From: Paracoccus sp. R12_2
Lineage (GTDB): Bacteria > Pseudomonadota > Alphaproteobacteria > Rhodobacterales > Rhodobacteraceae
Reading direction: 5' to 3'
DNA length: 64,000 nucleotides
NCBI RefSeq assembly: GCF_017744015.1
Contig: NZ_JAGHRA010000016.1
Span: 1 to 64,000, forward strand
The position numbers were made by a program, and so were the translations under genes. Below the pieces are notes generated by a model. The model saw only the letters and a list, made by a program, of their open reading frames with translations, did no database searches and was not told the origin of the DNA. Shown piece after piece: positions 42,688 to 54,790 of the stretch. Each line of letters begins with the position of its first letter. Position 1 is the first letter of the stretch.

Positions 42688-45012
42688 TTAGTCCGCAGTC
42701 AGAAGAGGCGGCCTGGACTTGCCGATTCGCAAGGCGTCGGGGCCGGTGATGTCGAAGACCGGCTTGTCGTCCTCGATCTTCACGCGCACCACGCCGCCCT
42801 TTGTCAGCCGCCCGAACAACAACTCCTCGGCCAGAGGCTTCTTGATGTTCTCCTGGATCACGCGACCCAGCGGGCGGGCGCCCATCTTGTCGTCATAACC
42901 CTTTTCGGCCAGCCAGTCGGCGGCTTCCGGGGTCAGCTCGATATGCACGTTGCGATCCATCAGCTGTGCCTCGAGCTGCAGGACGAACTTTTCGACGACA
43001 TGAACCACGACATCGCGGGACAGTGGCGCGAAGCTGATGACGGCATCCAGCCGGTTGCGGAATTCGGGCGTGAAGGTGCGCTCGATCGCGGCGGTATCCT
43101 CGCCTTCGCGGCGATCGCGGCCAAAGCCTATCGCGGCCTTCGCCTGATCGGCGGCGCCGGCATTCGACGTCATGATCAGGATCACGTTGCGGAAATCCAC
43201 CGCCCGGCCATTGTGGTCGGTCAGCTTGCCGTGGTCCATCACCTGCAACAGGATGTTGAACACATCCGGGTGCGCCTTCTCGATTTCGTCCAGCAGCAGG
43301 ACGCAATGCGGGTGCTGGTCGACGCCGTCGGTCAGCAGGCCGCCCTGGTCGAACCCGACATATCCCGGCGGTGCGCCGATCAACCGGCTGACCGCATGTT
43401 TTTCCATGTATTCGGACATGTCGAAGCGCAGCAATTCCACACCCAGCGTCGAGGCAAGCTGCTTGGCGACTTCGGTCTTGCCGACACCCGTCGGTCCCGC
43501 AAAGAGATAGTTCCCGATGGGCTTTTCGGGTTCACGCAGACCTGCGCGTGCCAGCTTGATCGCAGAAGACAGCGCCGCGATTGCCGCGTCCTGGCCAAAG
43601 ACCACGCGCTTCAGGCTGGTTTCCAGATCGCGCAAGACCTCGGCGTCGTCCTTGCTGACATTCTTGGGCGGAATCCGGGCGATCTTGGCCACCACGGCCT
43701 CGATCTCCTTCGGACTTATGGTCTTGCGCCGCTTGCTTTCCGCAACCAGATGCTGCGCCGCGCCGGCCTCGTCGATCACGTCGATCGCGCTGTCGGGCAG
43801 TTTGCGGTCGTTGATATAGCGGTTCGCCAGTTCGACCGCAGACTTGATCGCGTCATTGGTGTAGCGCAGCTCGTGGTGCTTTTCGAAATGCGGCTTCAGC
43901 CCCATCAGGATCTTCACCGCGTCGGGCACCGACGGTTCGTTCACGTCGATCTTCTGGAACCGGCGGCTGAGGGCGCGATCCTTCTCGAAATGCTGGCGAT
44001 ATTCCTTGTAGGTGGTCGAACCCATGCAGCGCAGCTTGCCGCCCGCCAGTGCGGGTTTCAGCAGGTTGCTGGCATCCATGGCCCCGCCAGAGGTCGCGCC
44101 CGCGCCGATCACGGTGTGGATCTCGTCGATGAACAGGATGGCGTCTTCGTGGTTTTCCAGTTCTTTCACGACAGCTTTCAGACGTTCCTCGAAATCACCG
44201 CGATAGCGCGTGCCGGCCAACAGCGCGCCCATGTCCAGCGAATAGATGGTCGCCCCAGACAGGACTTCCGGTGTCTGACCCTCGACGATCTTCTTGGCCA
44301 GCCCCTCGGCGATGGCGGTCTTGCCGACACCCGGATCCCCGACCAGCAGCGGGTTGTTCTTGCGCCGCCGGCATAGCACCTGGATGCAGCGTTCGACCTC
44401 GTTCTCGCGGCCGATCAGGGGATCGACATCGCCCTTTTTCGACTTGGCGTTCAGATCGACGCAGAATTTCGCAAGCGCGGTTTCATCCTTGGCCTCATGC
44501 GCGGCCTCGGCCTGCTTGGCTTCGGCCGGCTCGTCCGAACCGACCACCTTGCGGCTTTCGCTGAAGGACGGATTCTTGGCCACGCCATGGGCGATGAAAT
44601 TCACCGCATCATAGCGGGTCATGTCCATCTCCTGCAGGAAGAACGCGGCGTTCGATTCCCGTTCCGCGAAGATCGCGACCAAGACGTTGGCGCCGGTGAC
44701 CTCTTGCCGGCCGGAACTTTGCACGTGAATCGCCGCGCGCTGGATGACGCGCTGGAATGCCGCGGTCGGCACCGCCTCGGAGCCTTCCACGTCGGTGATC
44801 AGGGTGGACAGGTCATCCTCGATGAAATCGACCAGCAGCTTGCGCAGTTCGTCCAGATCCACATTGCAGGCGCGCATGACCTTGACCGCATCCGGTTCCT
44901 CGGTCAGCGCCAGCAACAGATGTTCCAGGGTCGCCAGCTCGTGTCGATGTTCGTTCGCCAGCGCAAGCGCCTGGTGAATGGCCTGTTCCAGAGAGGTCGA
45001 GAAACTTGGCAC
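42688..45012 (-). CDS. clpA: ATP-dependent Clp protease ATP-binding subunit ClpA
   Basis: A 774-residue Hsp100 unfoldase that feeds substrates to ClpP. The N-domain repeats (residues 1-145) precede the first AAA module ([14 protein letters not shown]) and the second one ([18 protein letters not shown]). A ClpP loop is present in the second module (IGFGRD region). There is no middle coiled-coil domain, which separates it from ClpB. The adaptor gene clpS, usually just upstream in alphaproteobacteria, is not in the 226-base gap to gloB. Confidence 0.96.
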   Translation of the reverse strand: MPSFSTSLEQAIHQALALANEHRHELATLEHLLLALTEEPDAVKVMRACNVDLDELRKLLVDFIEDDLSTLITDVEGSEAVPTAAFQRVIQRAAIHVQSSGRQEVTGANVLVAIFAERESNAAFFLQEMDMTRYDAVNFIAHGVAKNPSFSESRKVVGSDEPAEAKQAEAAHEAKDETALAKFCVDLNAKSKKGDVDPLIGRENEVERCIQVLCRRRKNNPLLVGDPGVGKTAIAEGLAKKIVEGQTPEVLSGATIYSLDMGALLAGTRYRGDFEERLKAVVKELENHEDAILFIDEIHTVIGAGATSGGAMDASNLLKPALAGGKLRCMGSTTYKEYRQHFEKDRALSRRFQKIDVNEPSVPDAVKILMGLKPHFEKHHELRYTNDAIKSAVELANRYINDRKLPDSAIDVIDEAGAAQHLVAESKRRKTISPKEIEAVVAKIARIPPKNVSKDDAEVLRDLETSLKRVVFGQDAAIAALSSAIKLARAGLREPEKPIGNYLFAGPTGVGKTEVAKQLASTLGVELLRFDMSEYMEKHAVSRLIGAPPGYVGFDQGGLLTDGVDQHPHCVLLLDEIEKAHPDVFNILLQVMDHGKLTDHNGRAVDFRNVILIMTSNAGAADQAKAAIGFGRDRREGEDTAAIERTFTPEFRNRLDAVISFAPLSRDVVVHVVEKFVLQLEAQLMDRNVHIELTPEAADWLAEKGYDDKMGARPLGRVIQENIKKPLAEELLFGRLTKGGVVRVKIEDDKPVFDITGPDALRIGKSRPPLLTAD

Positions 45013-45238
45013 GGTCGTCTCCTGTCAGTCGGCTGGCGGTATGGGCATATCTAGCGGCCCACCTGCCCAGACTGTCACGATACAGTTAAGATTTGGTGGA
45101 TTTCGCCCGGCATCAAGTGCTTTTTCGCCAAACCGGCACGTTTTTCCCATGATTGAGGCAGATGTGATCGCGGGGAAGGCGGATTTCAAGCACCGACAAG
45201 AAAACTTGGGAAAGCGCTTGCCGGTCCGTGCGACCATC

Positions 45239-45985
45239 TCAGAACTCGTCCTTCAGCTTGCGCAGCCGTGCGAACACCTCGGCGTCGGTGGCGCCCTGCA
45301 TGCCCAGAGGATCGCGCAACTCGTTGACGCGAAGAAAGGGGTTGGTGGCGCGTTCCTCGGCCAATGTCGCAGGCGAGCAGGGCTGTTGGGATTGGGCGAC
45401 GGCGTCCAGGCGTTCCCGAAGCGCCGTGTTGTCGGCGTCGACGGACAGGGCGAAGGCGCCGTTCGCCGCACAGTAATCGTGACCCGAGCAGATCAGCGTC
45501 TCGGCGGGCAGGGCGTTCAGGCGCGACAGGCTTTCCCACATCATCGCGGCATCGCCCTCGAACAGGCGTCCGCATCCCATTGCCATCAGGCTGTCGGCGG
45601 TGAACGCCATGCCGGACTGCGGAAAGTGGAATGCGACATGGCCGATCGTGTGGCCCGAAACATCCAGCACGGTGATGGCTTCGCCCAGCACCTCCAGTTG
45701 CTCACCCGGCATCGCCGCGATATCCAGGGGCGGCAGGCGGCGGGCATCGCCAGCATTGCCGATGACACGAGCGCCCGTTGCAGCGACGATCTCTGCGACG
45801 CCGCCGATGTGGTCATCGTGGTGATGGGTCAGCAGGATGGCATCCAGCCCCCAGCCCTGCGCCTCGATCTCGGTCAGGATCGGCATGGCTTCGGGCGCGT
45901 CGATCAGGACGGTGCCCGCCGGTCCGTGCAGCAGATAGGCATAGTTGTCGCGCAGGCATCGCAACGTGACCAGTTCCAGCGGCAT
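45239..45985 (-). CDS. gloB: Hydroxyacylglutathione hydrolase (glyoxalase II)
   Basis: A 248-residue metallo-beta-lactamase-fold enzyme that releases D-lactate and glutathione from S-lactoylglutathione. The metal site is THHHDDHIGG; the Asp ligand is in FTADSLMAMGCGR and a further His in CSGHDYCAAN. The C-terminal domain with NPFLRVNE is typical. The ATG at 45985 has AAGGA seven bases before it and is preferred to an upstream TTG. Confidence 0.94.
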   Translation of the reverse strand: MPLELVTLRCLRDNYAYLLHGPAGTVLIDAPEAMPILTEIEAQGWGLDAILLTHHHDDHIGGVAEIVAATGARVIGNAGDARRLPPLDIAAMPGEQLEVLGEAITVLDVSGHTIGHVAFHFPQSGMAFTADSLMAMGCGRLFEGDAAMMWESLSRLNALPAETLICSGHDYCAANGAFALSVDADNTALRERLDAVAQSQQPCSPATLAEERATNPFLRVNELRDPLGMQGATDAEVFARLRKLKDEF

Positions 45986-46043
45986 TGGCAAATCCTTCCC
46001 TCTGTGCTGTGGTCAAGGGTGACAAAAGCGCGGCTTGGGTGCA

Positions 46044-46814
46044 ATGCATCACGACATCGAGGAACTTCGGCGGTTCTATTATCAGCGTTCCCTCGGGCGC
46101 GTTGTGCAGCGAATTCTGCGCGACCGGCTGACCCGTCGCTGGCCCGCCGAGGGAACGACGGGGATGACCGTTGCGGGTTTCGGTTTCGCGGCGCCGCTGT
46201 TGCGTCCGTATCTTGGCCCGGCGCGCCGGGTCACGGCGCTGATGCCCGGTCCGCAGGGCGTGATGGCCTGGCCGGCGGGGCTGCCCAATCACAGTGTCCT
46301 GTGCGACGAGACCGCGTGGCCGGTCGAGACAGGCAGCATCGACCGTCTGGTGCTGCTCCACGGGCTTGAGACAAGCGATCATCCGGGCGCGCTGCTGGCC
46401 GAGGCATGGCGCGTTCTGGGACCCGGCGGACGGCTGATCGCCATGGCTCCGAACCGGGCTGGATTGTGGGCGGCGTCTGACCGGACCCCGTTCGGGCTGG
46501 GGCGCAGCTACACGGCCGGTCAGTTGGAAGGACAGATGCGGAGCGCGGGATTCGTGGCGGAATGGCATGGGTCCGCGGTCTATATCCCGCCCTCGGACCG
46601 GCGTTTCTGGCTTGGCAGCGCGCAGATGTGGGAACGGACCGGGGCGCGGATCAGCCGGGTGCTGATCGCCGGAGTGGTTCTGATCGAACTCAGCAAGCAG
46701 ACGCGCGCGCCTGCCGGGCCCGGCGTCAAGGTGCATGTTCCCAGCCCGCTTGATATTCTGGACGGGGTCAGGCTGCCCCGACCCGGACGCGCGCCCAGTG
46801 CCCGGAATTTCTGA
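46044..46814 (+). CDS. Class I SAM-dependent methyltransferase
   Basis: A 256-residue methyltransferase type 11. The binding-loop motif is weak (VAGFGFAAPLL), but SIDRLVLLHGLE and LAEAWRVLGPGGRLI are standard. It is divergent from gloB, an arrangement I associate with alphaproteobacteria. The substrate is unknown. The start is uncertain between TTG 46035 and ATG 46044; neither has a clear ribosome-binding site. Confidence 0.85.
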   Translation: MHHDIEELRRFYYQRSLGRVVQRILRDRLTRRWPAEGTTGMTVAGFGFAAPLLRPYLGPARRVTALMPGPQGVMAWPAGLPNHSVLCDETAWPVETGSIDRLVLLHGLETSDHPGALLAEAWRVLGPGGRLIAMAPNRAGLWAASDRTPFGLGRSYTAGQLEGQMRSAGFVAEWHGSAVYIPPSDRRFWLGSAQMWERTGARISRVLIAGVVLIELSKQTRAPAGPGVKVHVPSPLDILDGVRLPRPGRAPSARNF

Positions 46815-46910
46815 CCGCCTGGTTCGAAACCTGTCCAAATGGTGAGGTGTCAAATAGGCGAAAAATCGCCTATGCTGACCGAGTAGTAAGTTTTTAGGCG
46901 GTATGGTGTC

Positions 46911-47633
46911 ATGTGTGCTGTTTGCGTTTCGCCGGCATTGGAAGGCTGGCCGATCTTCATTCTATGTGGTGCGGGTGTGCAGCGTCGCGAGGGTCAGTTG
47001 ACCGAGACGCTTCGTTCCTGCCGGGTGCCGTTTCAGGTTGTGGAAACGGTGCGCGGCGGTTCTTTGGTCGGATGGAGGTCCGGGCTTCACCGGCGCGCCT
47101 GGCGCCAGATCATTGATCAGGATTTGCCGGGTGCGATCATCATCGAGGACGGGGCGCGGCTGAAGCCGGGCTTCGTCGAATTCCTGGCCTCCGGCGGGTA
47201 TCTGCACGCCGATCTGACGCAGTTCTGCTATGGCCGCGCGCGGGTCTGGCGCTGGGGCGGCGCCGAGGCAGCGCCTGGGGTCAAGCTTCAGCCATTGGCA
47301 GCAAGCAGCGGTCTGGCGGCGGGATATTCGCTGTCGCGTCGCGGTGCGGGCTATCTTCTGGAGGCGCCCGTTGCGGCCCGCGCAAATTCGCCGTCCTCGC
47401 AGGCCGACTGGCCTCGCGACGTGGCGCGGCTGGACGCGCTTGTGACACGGCCGGGGCTGGTCGATCCACCGGATTGGTTGCTCGATTCCGCACCGGCACC
47501 CTTGCCGACCCCACAGGCCGACCGCGCCGCCTGGCTGGATCTTCCGGCAGCGACATTGCCGCAAAGCACGGCCGATCGGCTGCGCGGCTTCGCGCGGAAC
47601 AGCTTCAGCCGCGAATTGTCCCACGGGTTCTGA
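46911..47633 (+). CDS. Glycosyltransferase family 25-like protein
   Basis: A 240-residue protein resembling the LPS glycosyltransferase family 25: SCRVPFQVVETVRGG, then SGLHRRAWRQIIDQDLPGAI and IIIEDGARL. In active GT25 members the last motif is usually EDD; here the second Asp is Gly, so metal binding may be altered. The C-terminal part (SRRGAGYLLE) fits the family. The assignment is moderate. Confidence 0.6.
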   Translation: MCAVCVSPALEGWPIFILCGAGVQRREGQLTETLRSCRVPFQVVETVRGGSLVGWRSGLHRRAWRQIIDQDLPGAIIIEDGARLKPGFVEFLASGGYLHADLTQFCYGRARVWRWGGAEAAPGVKLQPLAASSGLAAGYSLSRRGAGYLLEAPVAARANSPSSQADWPRDVARLDALVTRPGLVDPPDWLLDSAPAPLPTPQADRAAWLDLPAATLPQSTADRLRGFARNSFSRELSHGF

Positions 47634-47946
47634 GTTTCTGCAGGGTTGTAGCATTTGAGTGGCCGTCGCCGCGTTTGCCGGTGGCGGCCCCGATTTGTGC
47701 GTGGATGCGACATGCTGCCGCACCCCCTGCGCGGCGTGCAGGATCTGCGGACCGGACGAGGCGGATCTGTGCGTCCCTGATGCTCTCCTTTCCGTGTGCT
47801 TGCCTGTTGCCGCCCGCGAAATCACCTGCTAGAGACGCCGCAGATTTCCGCACGACCCTCCAACAGCCGTGCGACCGCGACCCGCACCCCGCGACAGACC
47901 GGACGGACGTCCGGCCCGCCAGCGGGGTTTGCGCAAACCGTAAAGG
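47634..47946. other. 313-base region upstream of the atp operon, no gene seen
   Basis: No frame with a ribosome-binding site and family similarity is present. The region presumably contains the atpHAGDC promoter, but I cannot point to a convincing -35/-10 pair. Confidence 0.5.
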
Positions 47947-48513
47947 ATGACCGTGGCCAACTCTGTCTCCATGTCCCAGAGCATCGCCGGGCGCTATGCG
48001 CAGGCTGTCTTCGACATCGTGAAAGAAGAAGGAGGGCTGGACGATCTGGCCCGCCAGACGCAAGATCTGGGCGCCGCGCTGGCCGAAAGCCGCGAATTGC
48101 GCGACATGATCTCGTCACCGATCTACACACGGGACCAGCAGTCCCGTGCCATTTCAGCGCTGGCCGAGAAGATGCAGCTGTCAAAGACGCTGTCGAACAC
48201 GGTCCGGCTGATGGCGCAGAATCGCCGTCTGTTCGTGCTGCCGCAGCTGGTCGGCAAGCTGCAGGCCCTGATCGCCGAGGCCCGCGGCGAGGTCACCGCC
48301 GATGTCACCAGCGCGATTGCGCTGTCGGACGAGCAGCAGCAGCGTCTGACGCAAGCCTTGACCGAGAAATCGGGCAAGACGGTCAAACTGAATACCCGTG
48401 TCGATGAAGGACTCATCGGCGGAATGATTGTCAAGCTGGGCTCGCAGATGATCGACTCGTCGGTCCGCTCGAAGCTCGCCTCCCTCCAGAACGTTATGAA
48501 AGAGGTCGGATAA
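47947..48513 (+). CDS. atpH: ATP synthase F1 subunit delta
   Basis: A 188-residue OSCP/delta subunit linking F1 to the peripheral stalk. [18 protein letters not shown] and the C-terminal [20 protein letters not shown] are conserved. The ATG at 47947 is used; GTG at 47953, with AAGGA five bases before it, is an equally good start. It overlaps atpA by one base. Confidence 0.95.
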   Translation: MTVANSVSMSQSIAGRYAQAVFDIVKEEGGLDDLARQTQDLGAALAESRELRDMISSPIYTRDQQSRAISALAEKMQLSKTLSNTVRLMAQNRRLFVLPQLVGKLQALIAEARGEVTADVTSAIALSDEQQQRLTQALTEKSGKTVKLNTRVDEGLIGGMIVKLGSQMIDSSVRSKLASLQNVMKEVG

Positions 48514-50048
48514 TGGGAATCCAGGCAGCCGAGATTTCGGCGATCCTCAAGGATCAGATCAAGAATTTCGGTCAGGAGGCCGAGGTGGCCGAGGTTGGCC
48601 AGGTGCTTTCCGTCGGCGACGGGATTGCGCGCATCTACGGTCTCGACAAGGTGCAGGCCGGCGAGATGGTGGAATTCCCGGGCGGCGTCCGGGGCATGGT
48701 GCTGAACCTTGAAACCGACAACGTCGGCGTCGTGATCTTCGGTGACGACCGTGACATCAAGGAAGGCGATACCGTCAAGCGCACCCGTTCCATCGTGGAC
48801 GTTCCGGTGGGCAAGGCGCTTCTGGGTCGCGTTGTGGACGGTCTGGGCAACCCGATCGACGGCAAGGGCCCGATCGAGTCGACCGAGCGTCGTGTTGCCG
48901 ACGTGAAGGCACCGGGCATCATGCCGCGCAAATCGGTTCACGAGCCGATGGCGACCGGGCTGAAGGCCATCGACGCGATGATTCCCGTCGGCCGCGGCCA
49001 GCGCGAACTGATCATCGGTGACCGTCAGACCGGCAAGACCGCCATCGCGCTGGACACGATCCTGAACCAGCTGAACTACAATGGTCGCGAAGACGACGGC
49101 ATGAAGACGCTGCACTGCGTCTATGTGGCTGTCGGGCAGAAGCGTTCGACCGTCGCGCAGCTGGTCAAGAAGCTGGAAGAAACCGGCGCCATGGCCTACA
49201 CGACCGTCGTCGCCGCGACCGCTTCGGACCCCGCGCCGATGCAGTTCCTGGCACCCTATTCGGCGACCGCAATCGGGGAATACTTCCGTGACAACGGCAT
49301 GGACGCGCTGATCATCTATGACGACCTGTCCAAGCAGGCCGTGGCCTATCGCCAGATGTCGCTGCTGCTGCGCCGTCCGCCCGGCCGTGAAGCCTATCCG
49401 GGCGACGTTTTCTACCTGCACTCGCGCCTGCTGGAGCGTTCGGCAAAGCTGAACGAGGCCAACGGTTCGGGCTCGCTGACCGCGCTGCCGATCATCGAAA
49501 CGCAAGCGGGCGACGTGTCGGCCTATATCCCGACCAACGTGATCTCGATCACCGACGGCCAGATCTTCCTGGAAACCGACCTGTTCTTCCAGGGTGTCCG
49601 TCCCGCCGTGAACACCGGTCTGTCGGTCAGCCGCGTCGGATCGTCGGCGCAGACCAAGGCGATGAAATCGGTCGCCGGTCCGGTCAAGCTGGAACTGGCG
49701 CAGTATCGCGAAATGGCGGCCTTCGCCCAGTTCGGTTCCGATCTGGACGCCGCGACCCAGCGTCTGCTGAACCGCGGCGCGCGCCTGACCGAATTGATGA
49801 AGCAGCCGCAGTATTCGCCGCTGACCAACGCCGAAATCGTGATCGTCATCTATGCAGGCACCAAGGGGTATATCGACAACGTGCCGGTGCGCGAGGTCGT
49901 GGCCTGGGAACAGGGTCTGCTGCAGTTCCTGCGCAACCAGAAATCGGATCTCTTGGATGACATGACCAAGAACGACCGCAAGGTTGCGGGCGATCTGGAA
50001 GAGGCGATCAAGGCTGCGCTGGACGAATACAACAAGACCCGCGCCTGA
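48513..50048 (+). CDS. atpA: ATP synthase F1 subunit alpha
   Basis: A 511-residue non-catalytic nucleotide-binding subunit. The Walker A motif is [13 protein letters not shown], and the alpha/beta signature [14 protein letters not shown] is intact. Second gene of atpHAGDC. Confidence 0.98.
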   Translation: MGIQAAEISAILKDQIKNFGQEAEVAEVGQVLSVGDGIARIYGLDKVQAGEMVEFPGGVRGMVLNLETDNVGVVIFGDDRDIKEGDTVKRTRSIVDVPVGKALLGRVVDGLGNPIDGKGPIESTERRVADVKAPGIMPRKSVHEPMATGLKAIDAMIPVGRGQRELIIGDRQTGKTAIALDTILNQLNYNGREDDGMKTLHCVYVAVGQKRSTVAQLVKKLEETGAMAYTTVVAATASDPAPMQFLAPYSATAIGEYFRDNGMDALIIYDDLSKQAVAYRQMSLLLRRPPGREAYPGDVFYLHSRLLERSAKLNEANGSGSLTALPIIETQAGDVSAYIPTNVISITDGQIFLETDLFFQGVRPAVNTGLSVSRVGSSAQTKAMKSVAGPVKLELAQYREMAAFAQFGSDLDAATQRLLNRGARLTELMKQPQYSPLTNAEIVIVIYAGTKGYIDNVPVREVVAWEQGLLQFLRNQKSDLLDDMTKNDRKVAGDLEEAIKAALDEYNKTRA

Positions 50049-50058
50049 GGGGGAATAG

Positions 50059-50937
50059 ATGCCCAGTCTCAAGGATCTCAAGAACCGGATCGGAAGCGTC
50101 AAGAATACGCGGAAGATCACCAAGGCGATGCAGATGGTCGCCGCCGCGAAACTGCGCCGCGCGCAGGACGCGGCGGAGGCTGCACGTCCCTATGCGGACC
50201 GGATGGCCGCCGTGATGGCCGGGCTTACGGCGAATTCCGCGGGGTCTGACACGGCGCCGCGGCTGCTGGCCGGAACCGGCTCGGATCAGAAGCATCTTTT
50301 GGTGGTGCTGACATCCGAGCGCGGCCTTGCCGGTGGCTTCAACAGCGCGATCGTCAAGCTGGCCCGCCAGCATGCCGAGGATCTGCGTGGTCACGGCAAG
50401 GATGTCACCATCCTGACCGTCGGCAAGAAGGGCCGCGAACAGCTGAAGCGCGACTATGGCCAGTTGTTCGTGAACCATGTCGATCTGTCCGAGGTGAAGC
50501 GCGTGGGCTATGAAAACGCCCGCAGCATCGCCGACGACGTGCTGGACCGTTTCGAAGCCGGCGATTTCGACGTCTCGACGCTGTTCTACAACCGTTTCGA
50601 ATCCGTCATCAGCCAGGTTCCGACCGCGCGTCAGATCATCCCGGCCGAAGTTCCCGAAGGCGAGGATGCAGCCGCGGCATCGTCCTCGTATGACTACGAG
50701 CCGGGCGAAGAGGCGATTCTGACCGAATTGCTGCCCCGCTCGGTCGCGACGCAGATCTTCGCGGCGCTTCTGGAAAATGCGGCCTCCGAACAAGGGGCGC
50801 GGATGACGGCCATGGACAACGCCACGCGCAACGCCGGCGACATGATCGACAAGCTGACGACCGAGTATAACCGTTCTCGTCAGGCGGCGATCACCAAGGA
50901 ACTCATCGAAATCATCTCGGGCGCCGAAGCGCTCTGA
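50059..50937 (+). CDS. atpG: ATP synthase F1 subunit gamma
   Basis: A 292-residue central stalk subunit. The N-terminal helix [20 protein letters not shown] and C-terminal [15 protein letters not shown] are the conserved coiled-coil ends. A Glu/Ala-rich insertion lies near residue 200. Confidence 0.97.
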   Translation: MPSLKDLKNRIGSVKNTRKITKAMQMVAAAKLRRAQDAAEAARPYADRMAAVMAGLTANSAGSDTAPRLLAGTGSDQKHLLVVLTSERGLAGGFNSAIVKLARQHAEDLRGHGKDVTILTVGKKGREQLKRDYGQLFVNHVDLSEVKRVGYENARSIADDVLDRFEAGDFDVSTLFYNRFESVISQVPTARQIIPAEVPEGEDAAAASSSYDYEPGEEAILTELLPRSVATQIFAALLENAASEQGARMTAMDNATRNAGDMIDKLTTEYNRSRQAAITKELIEIISGAEAL

Positions 50938-50943
50938 CCGTAA

Positions 50944-52383
<1,440 letters not shown>

Positions 52384-52393
52384 AGGGGGCAAG

Positions 52394-52849
52394 ATGGCCG
52401 ATACCATGCAGTTTGACCTCGTGTCGCCGGAACGGAGGCTTGTCTCTGTCCCGGTGCGCGAGGTGCGCCTGCCGGGCACGGATGGCGACCTGACCGCCAT
52501 GCCCGGCCATGTGCCGACGATCGTCACGCTGCGGCCCGGCATCGTTTCGGTGCTGGCTGAAGGTGGCGCGCAAAGCGATTTCGCTGTCACGGGCGGCTTT
52601 GCCGAGATCAACGGCGACTCGGTCAGCCTGCTGGCCGAACGCGGTCATCCGCGTGAAGAGATCACGCAGGAAATCTTCAACGAGATGATGCAGGACGCCC
52701 ATCGCAAGAAGAAGGCTGCGCAGGACAAGGCCGAGCAGCATTCCGCGGGCGAGGATATCGTGACTGGCGCGGTCAAGTTGCTAGCCGACATGGAGGCCCT
52801 GGGAACCCATATCGGTCTGGACCCGAGACAGGCGACGATCCCGGACTGA
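52394..52849 (+). CDS. atpC: ATP synthase F1 subunit epsilon
   Basis: A 151-residue protein. The N-terminal beta-sandwich is visible (FDLVSPERRLVS, PGTDGDLTAMPGHVP); the C-terminal helical part is shorter and less conserved. It closes the atp operon; the Fo genes are elsewhere, as usual in alphaproteobacteria. A strong terminator follows. Confidence 0.95.
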   Translation: MADTMQFDLVSPERRLVSVPVREVRLPGTDGDLTAMPGHVPTIVTLRPGIVSVLAEGGAQSDFAVTGGFAEINGDSVSLLAERGHPREEITQEIFNEMMQDAHRKKKAAQDKAEQHSAGEDIVTGAVKLLADMEALGTHIGLDPRQATIPD

Positions 52850-52882
52850 ATTCGGATCGTTAACCACGGCAGCAGATAGCAG

Positions 52883-52912
52883 GCCCCGGCAGCGTTGCCG
52901 GGGCTTTTCTTT
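52883..52912 (+). terminator. Rho-independent terminator of the atp operon
   Basis: GCCCCGGCA at 52883-52891 pairs with TGCCGGGGC at 52896-52904 across GCGT, then TTTTCTTT. Confidence 0.92.
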
Positions 52913-52954
52913 GTTCGCTGGCCAACGGTATTCTTCGATGAATGGGAGGGCTTG

Positions 52955-53302
52955 ATGCAGCGTATCAGTAATGGTGCCGTCGGCGTCGCGCGTGGCGCGG
53001 CGATGTTGTTTTCGGCGTTCGAGGATAATGGTCCGATGTGGACACAAGAGGGACCACGGGTGGAACGGAAACAGGTTCGTTTTTCCGCACCCTTCCTTGC
53101 GCCGCCGGTGGTGCATGTGTCTATCTCGATGTGGGATATCGACGGCGCCTCGAACCAGCGTGCCGATATCTCGTCCGACAGGATTTCCGAAGCCGGGTTC
53201 GAGATCGTTTTCCGGACATGGGGCGACACGCGCGTCGCGCGTATCCGTGCCGAATGGCTCGCCATCGGTCCCGTGCGCCACGACGACGACTTCGAGCTTT
53301 AG
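52955..53302 (+). CDS. H-type lectin domain protein
   Basis: A 115-residue protein whose second half (FSAPFLAPPVVHVSISMWDI, then EIVFRTWGDTRVARIRAEWL) is the H-lectin domain of snail agglutinin and discoidin type, which binds N-acetylgalactosamine in the eukaryotic members. There is no signal peptide. The ATG at 52955 follows GGGAGGG. It lies after the atp terminator and may depend on its own promoter. Its bacterial role is unknown. Confidence 0.82.
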   Translation: MQRISNGAVGVARGAAMLFSAFEDNGPMWTQEGPRVERKQVRFSAPFLAPPVVHVSISMWDIDGASNQRADISSDRISEAGFEIVFRTWGDTRVARIRAEWLAIGPVRHDDDFEL

Positions 53303-53329
53303 GTTCCGCGGCTGCTTGTCTTGGCGCCC

Positions 53330-54106
53330 TCAGGCGCGGGACAGGTTTACCCCGATCAGTCCTGCGACCTGGTCGGGATGGGTGATGGGCAGCATATGTC
53401 CCGCCTGGGGGACATTGGCGCGTCCGACATCGGGCAGCCTCGCGGCCAGTGCATCTGCGATGTGGTGGATCACGGCGGGCGAGCGTTCACCCGAGATCAG
53501 CAGAACCGGCGCCGCGATGGACTCCAGGCCACCGGGGCGCAGAATCCGCGCGCGGTCTTCGGCCAGGGTCGGGCCGGTCGCCTGAACCAGATCGATCCGG
53601 TCACGCATCTGTTCCTGAAGCTCAGGCGTCAGATCACCATAGGGCTGCGCACCCCAGACATCCACAAAGCGACGCGTGGCGTCCGCGCGATGCCCCAGCG
53701 CCATCAGTTCCGACATTTCCCGGTCGCGCGCCTGCTGCGCGGCCTCGGGCGCGGCGGCGAAAAGAACCGGTTCGATCAGCGTCAGGCTGCGGACCGCGTC
53801 GGGCGCGGCCACCGCAAGTCTCAGTGCGACGGTCGCGCCGAGGCTGTGGCCGATCAGGTCCAGAGGACGGCTGATGAAGCTGGCGGCGATCCGGGTCACC
53901 GCGGTGTGCAAGTCGGGATCATCGGCACCCGGTTGCCAATCGCCGCTGCGGCCATGCCCCGGCATGTCGAACCCTTTCAGGTCGATCTGCCCCCCAAGGC
54001 GTTTTGCGATCGGCCCCCAATAGCTTGCGCTGGCCAGCATGCAATGCAGCGCAAGGGCAGGGCGGTCTTCGTCGCCCGGCCAGTGCCGCTTGTAGATGCC
54101 GCTCAT
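53330..54106 (-). CDS. Alpha/beta-hydrolase
   Basis: A 258-residue enzyme. The oxyanion segment is LHCMLASASYW, the nucleophile Ser is in LIGHSLGATVAL (about residue 95), and the His is in PQAGHMLPITHP. It starts inside the end of the DsbA-type isomerase gene (four-base overlap), so the two are cotranslated. The substrate is unknown; ring-cleavage product hydrolases have this shape. Confidence 0.86.
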   Translation of the reverse strand: MSGIYKRHWPGDEDRPALALHCMLASASYWGPIAKRLGGQIDLKGFDMPGHGRSGDWQPGADDPDLHTAVTRIAASFISRPLDLIGHSLGATVALRLAVAAPDAVRSLTLIEPVLFAAAPEAAQQARDREMSELMALGHRADATRRFVDVWGAQPYGDLTPELQEQMRDRIDLVQATGPTLAEDRARILRPGGLESIAAPVLLISGERSPAVIHHIADALAARLPDVGRANVPQAGHMLPITHPDQVAGLIGVNLSRA

Positions 54107-54702
54107 GCGGATGCCAGATGCCGGTCCAGAAAGTCCAGCCGGTCCTGGCCCCAGAAGCGCTGGCCGGTCTCGCGGACGACATAGAAGGGTGCGCCGAAGG
54201 CGCCTGCCTCGACCGCCTGTTCCAGATTTCGGCCATAGGTTTCCGCGCCGATGAACAACCCCTTGTCGGCCAACGCGGGATCGAAGCCGTGGGCTGCCAG
54301 AATCTCGCGGATCACCGAATCGTCGCTGATGTCGCGTTCCTCGGCCCAGACCGCGCGGGTAAAGCCGTGGACCAGCCCGCCCAGATCGCCGCCGCCCGCG
54401 TCCTGCGCGGCGATCAGCGCATAGGACGACGGCGCCATGTTCACCGGCCAATGCGCCGGTTTCAGGTTGAAGGGCATATCCAGATGCTCGGCCCAACGCG
54501 GCAGTTCCTGAGCGCGGTATTCCATCCGGCTGGGATGGCGGTCGGCGGGGCGAATTCCACCGGTCCGGTCGAACAGCTGCAACAGGTCAAGCGGCTTGTA
54601 GGTGATGCTTGCGCCGTGCCGTTCGGCGATGTCTTCGAGCCGCGTCCCGGCAAGATAGCAATAGGGGCTGATCGTTCCGAGGTAATAGTCGATATTGGCC
54701 AT
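54103..54702 (-). CDS. 2-hydroxychromene-2-carboxylate isomerase-like DsbA-family protein
   Basis: A 199-residue thioredoxin-fold protein of the kappa-GST/HCCA isomerase group: DYYLGTISPYCYLAG with a single active-site Ser, and FGAPFYVVRETGQRFWGQDR at the C-terminal side. It is coupled to the hydrolase gene. In pathways such as naphthalene breakdown it isomerises hydroxychromene carboxylate, but general glutathione-dependent use is possible. Confidence 0.9.
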   Translation of the reverse strand: MANIDYYLGTISPYCYLAGTRLEDIAERHGASITYKPLDLLQLFDRTGGIRPADRHPSRMEYRAQELPRWAEHLDMPFNLKPAHWPVNMAPSSYALIAAQDAGGGDLGGLVHGFTRAVWAEERDISDDSVIREILAAHGFDPALADKGLFIGAETYGRNLEQAVEAGAFGAPFYVVRETGQRFWGQDRLDFLDRHLASA

Positions 54703-54790
54703 AAAGAGAGGTCCTTCTAGGTTTGCCCGCAGGCTAGCGCGGTGCTAAGGCGTCTGCAATCTGACGCAACCGCCAAAGGCCCCCGAACCC

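Noticed and set aside
45013..45238. clpS upstream of clpA
   Set aside because: No frame of the right size and sequence in the gap.
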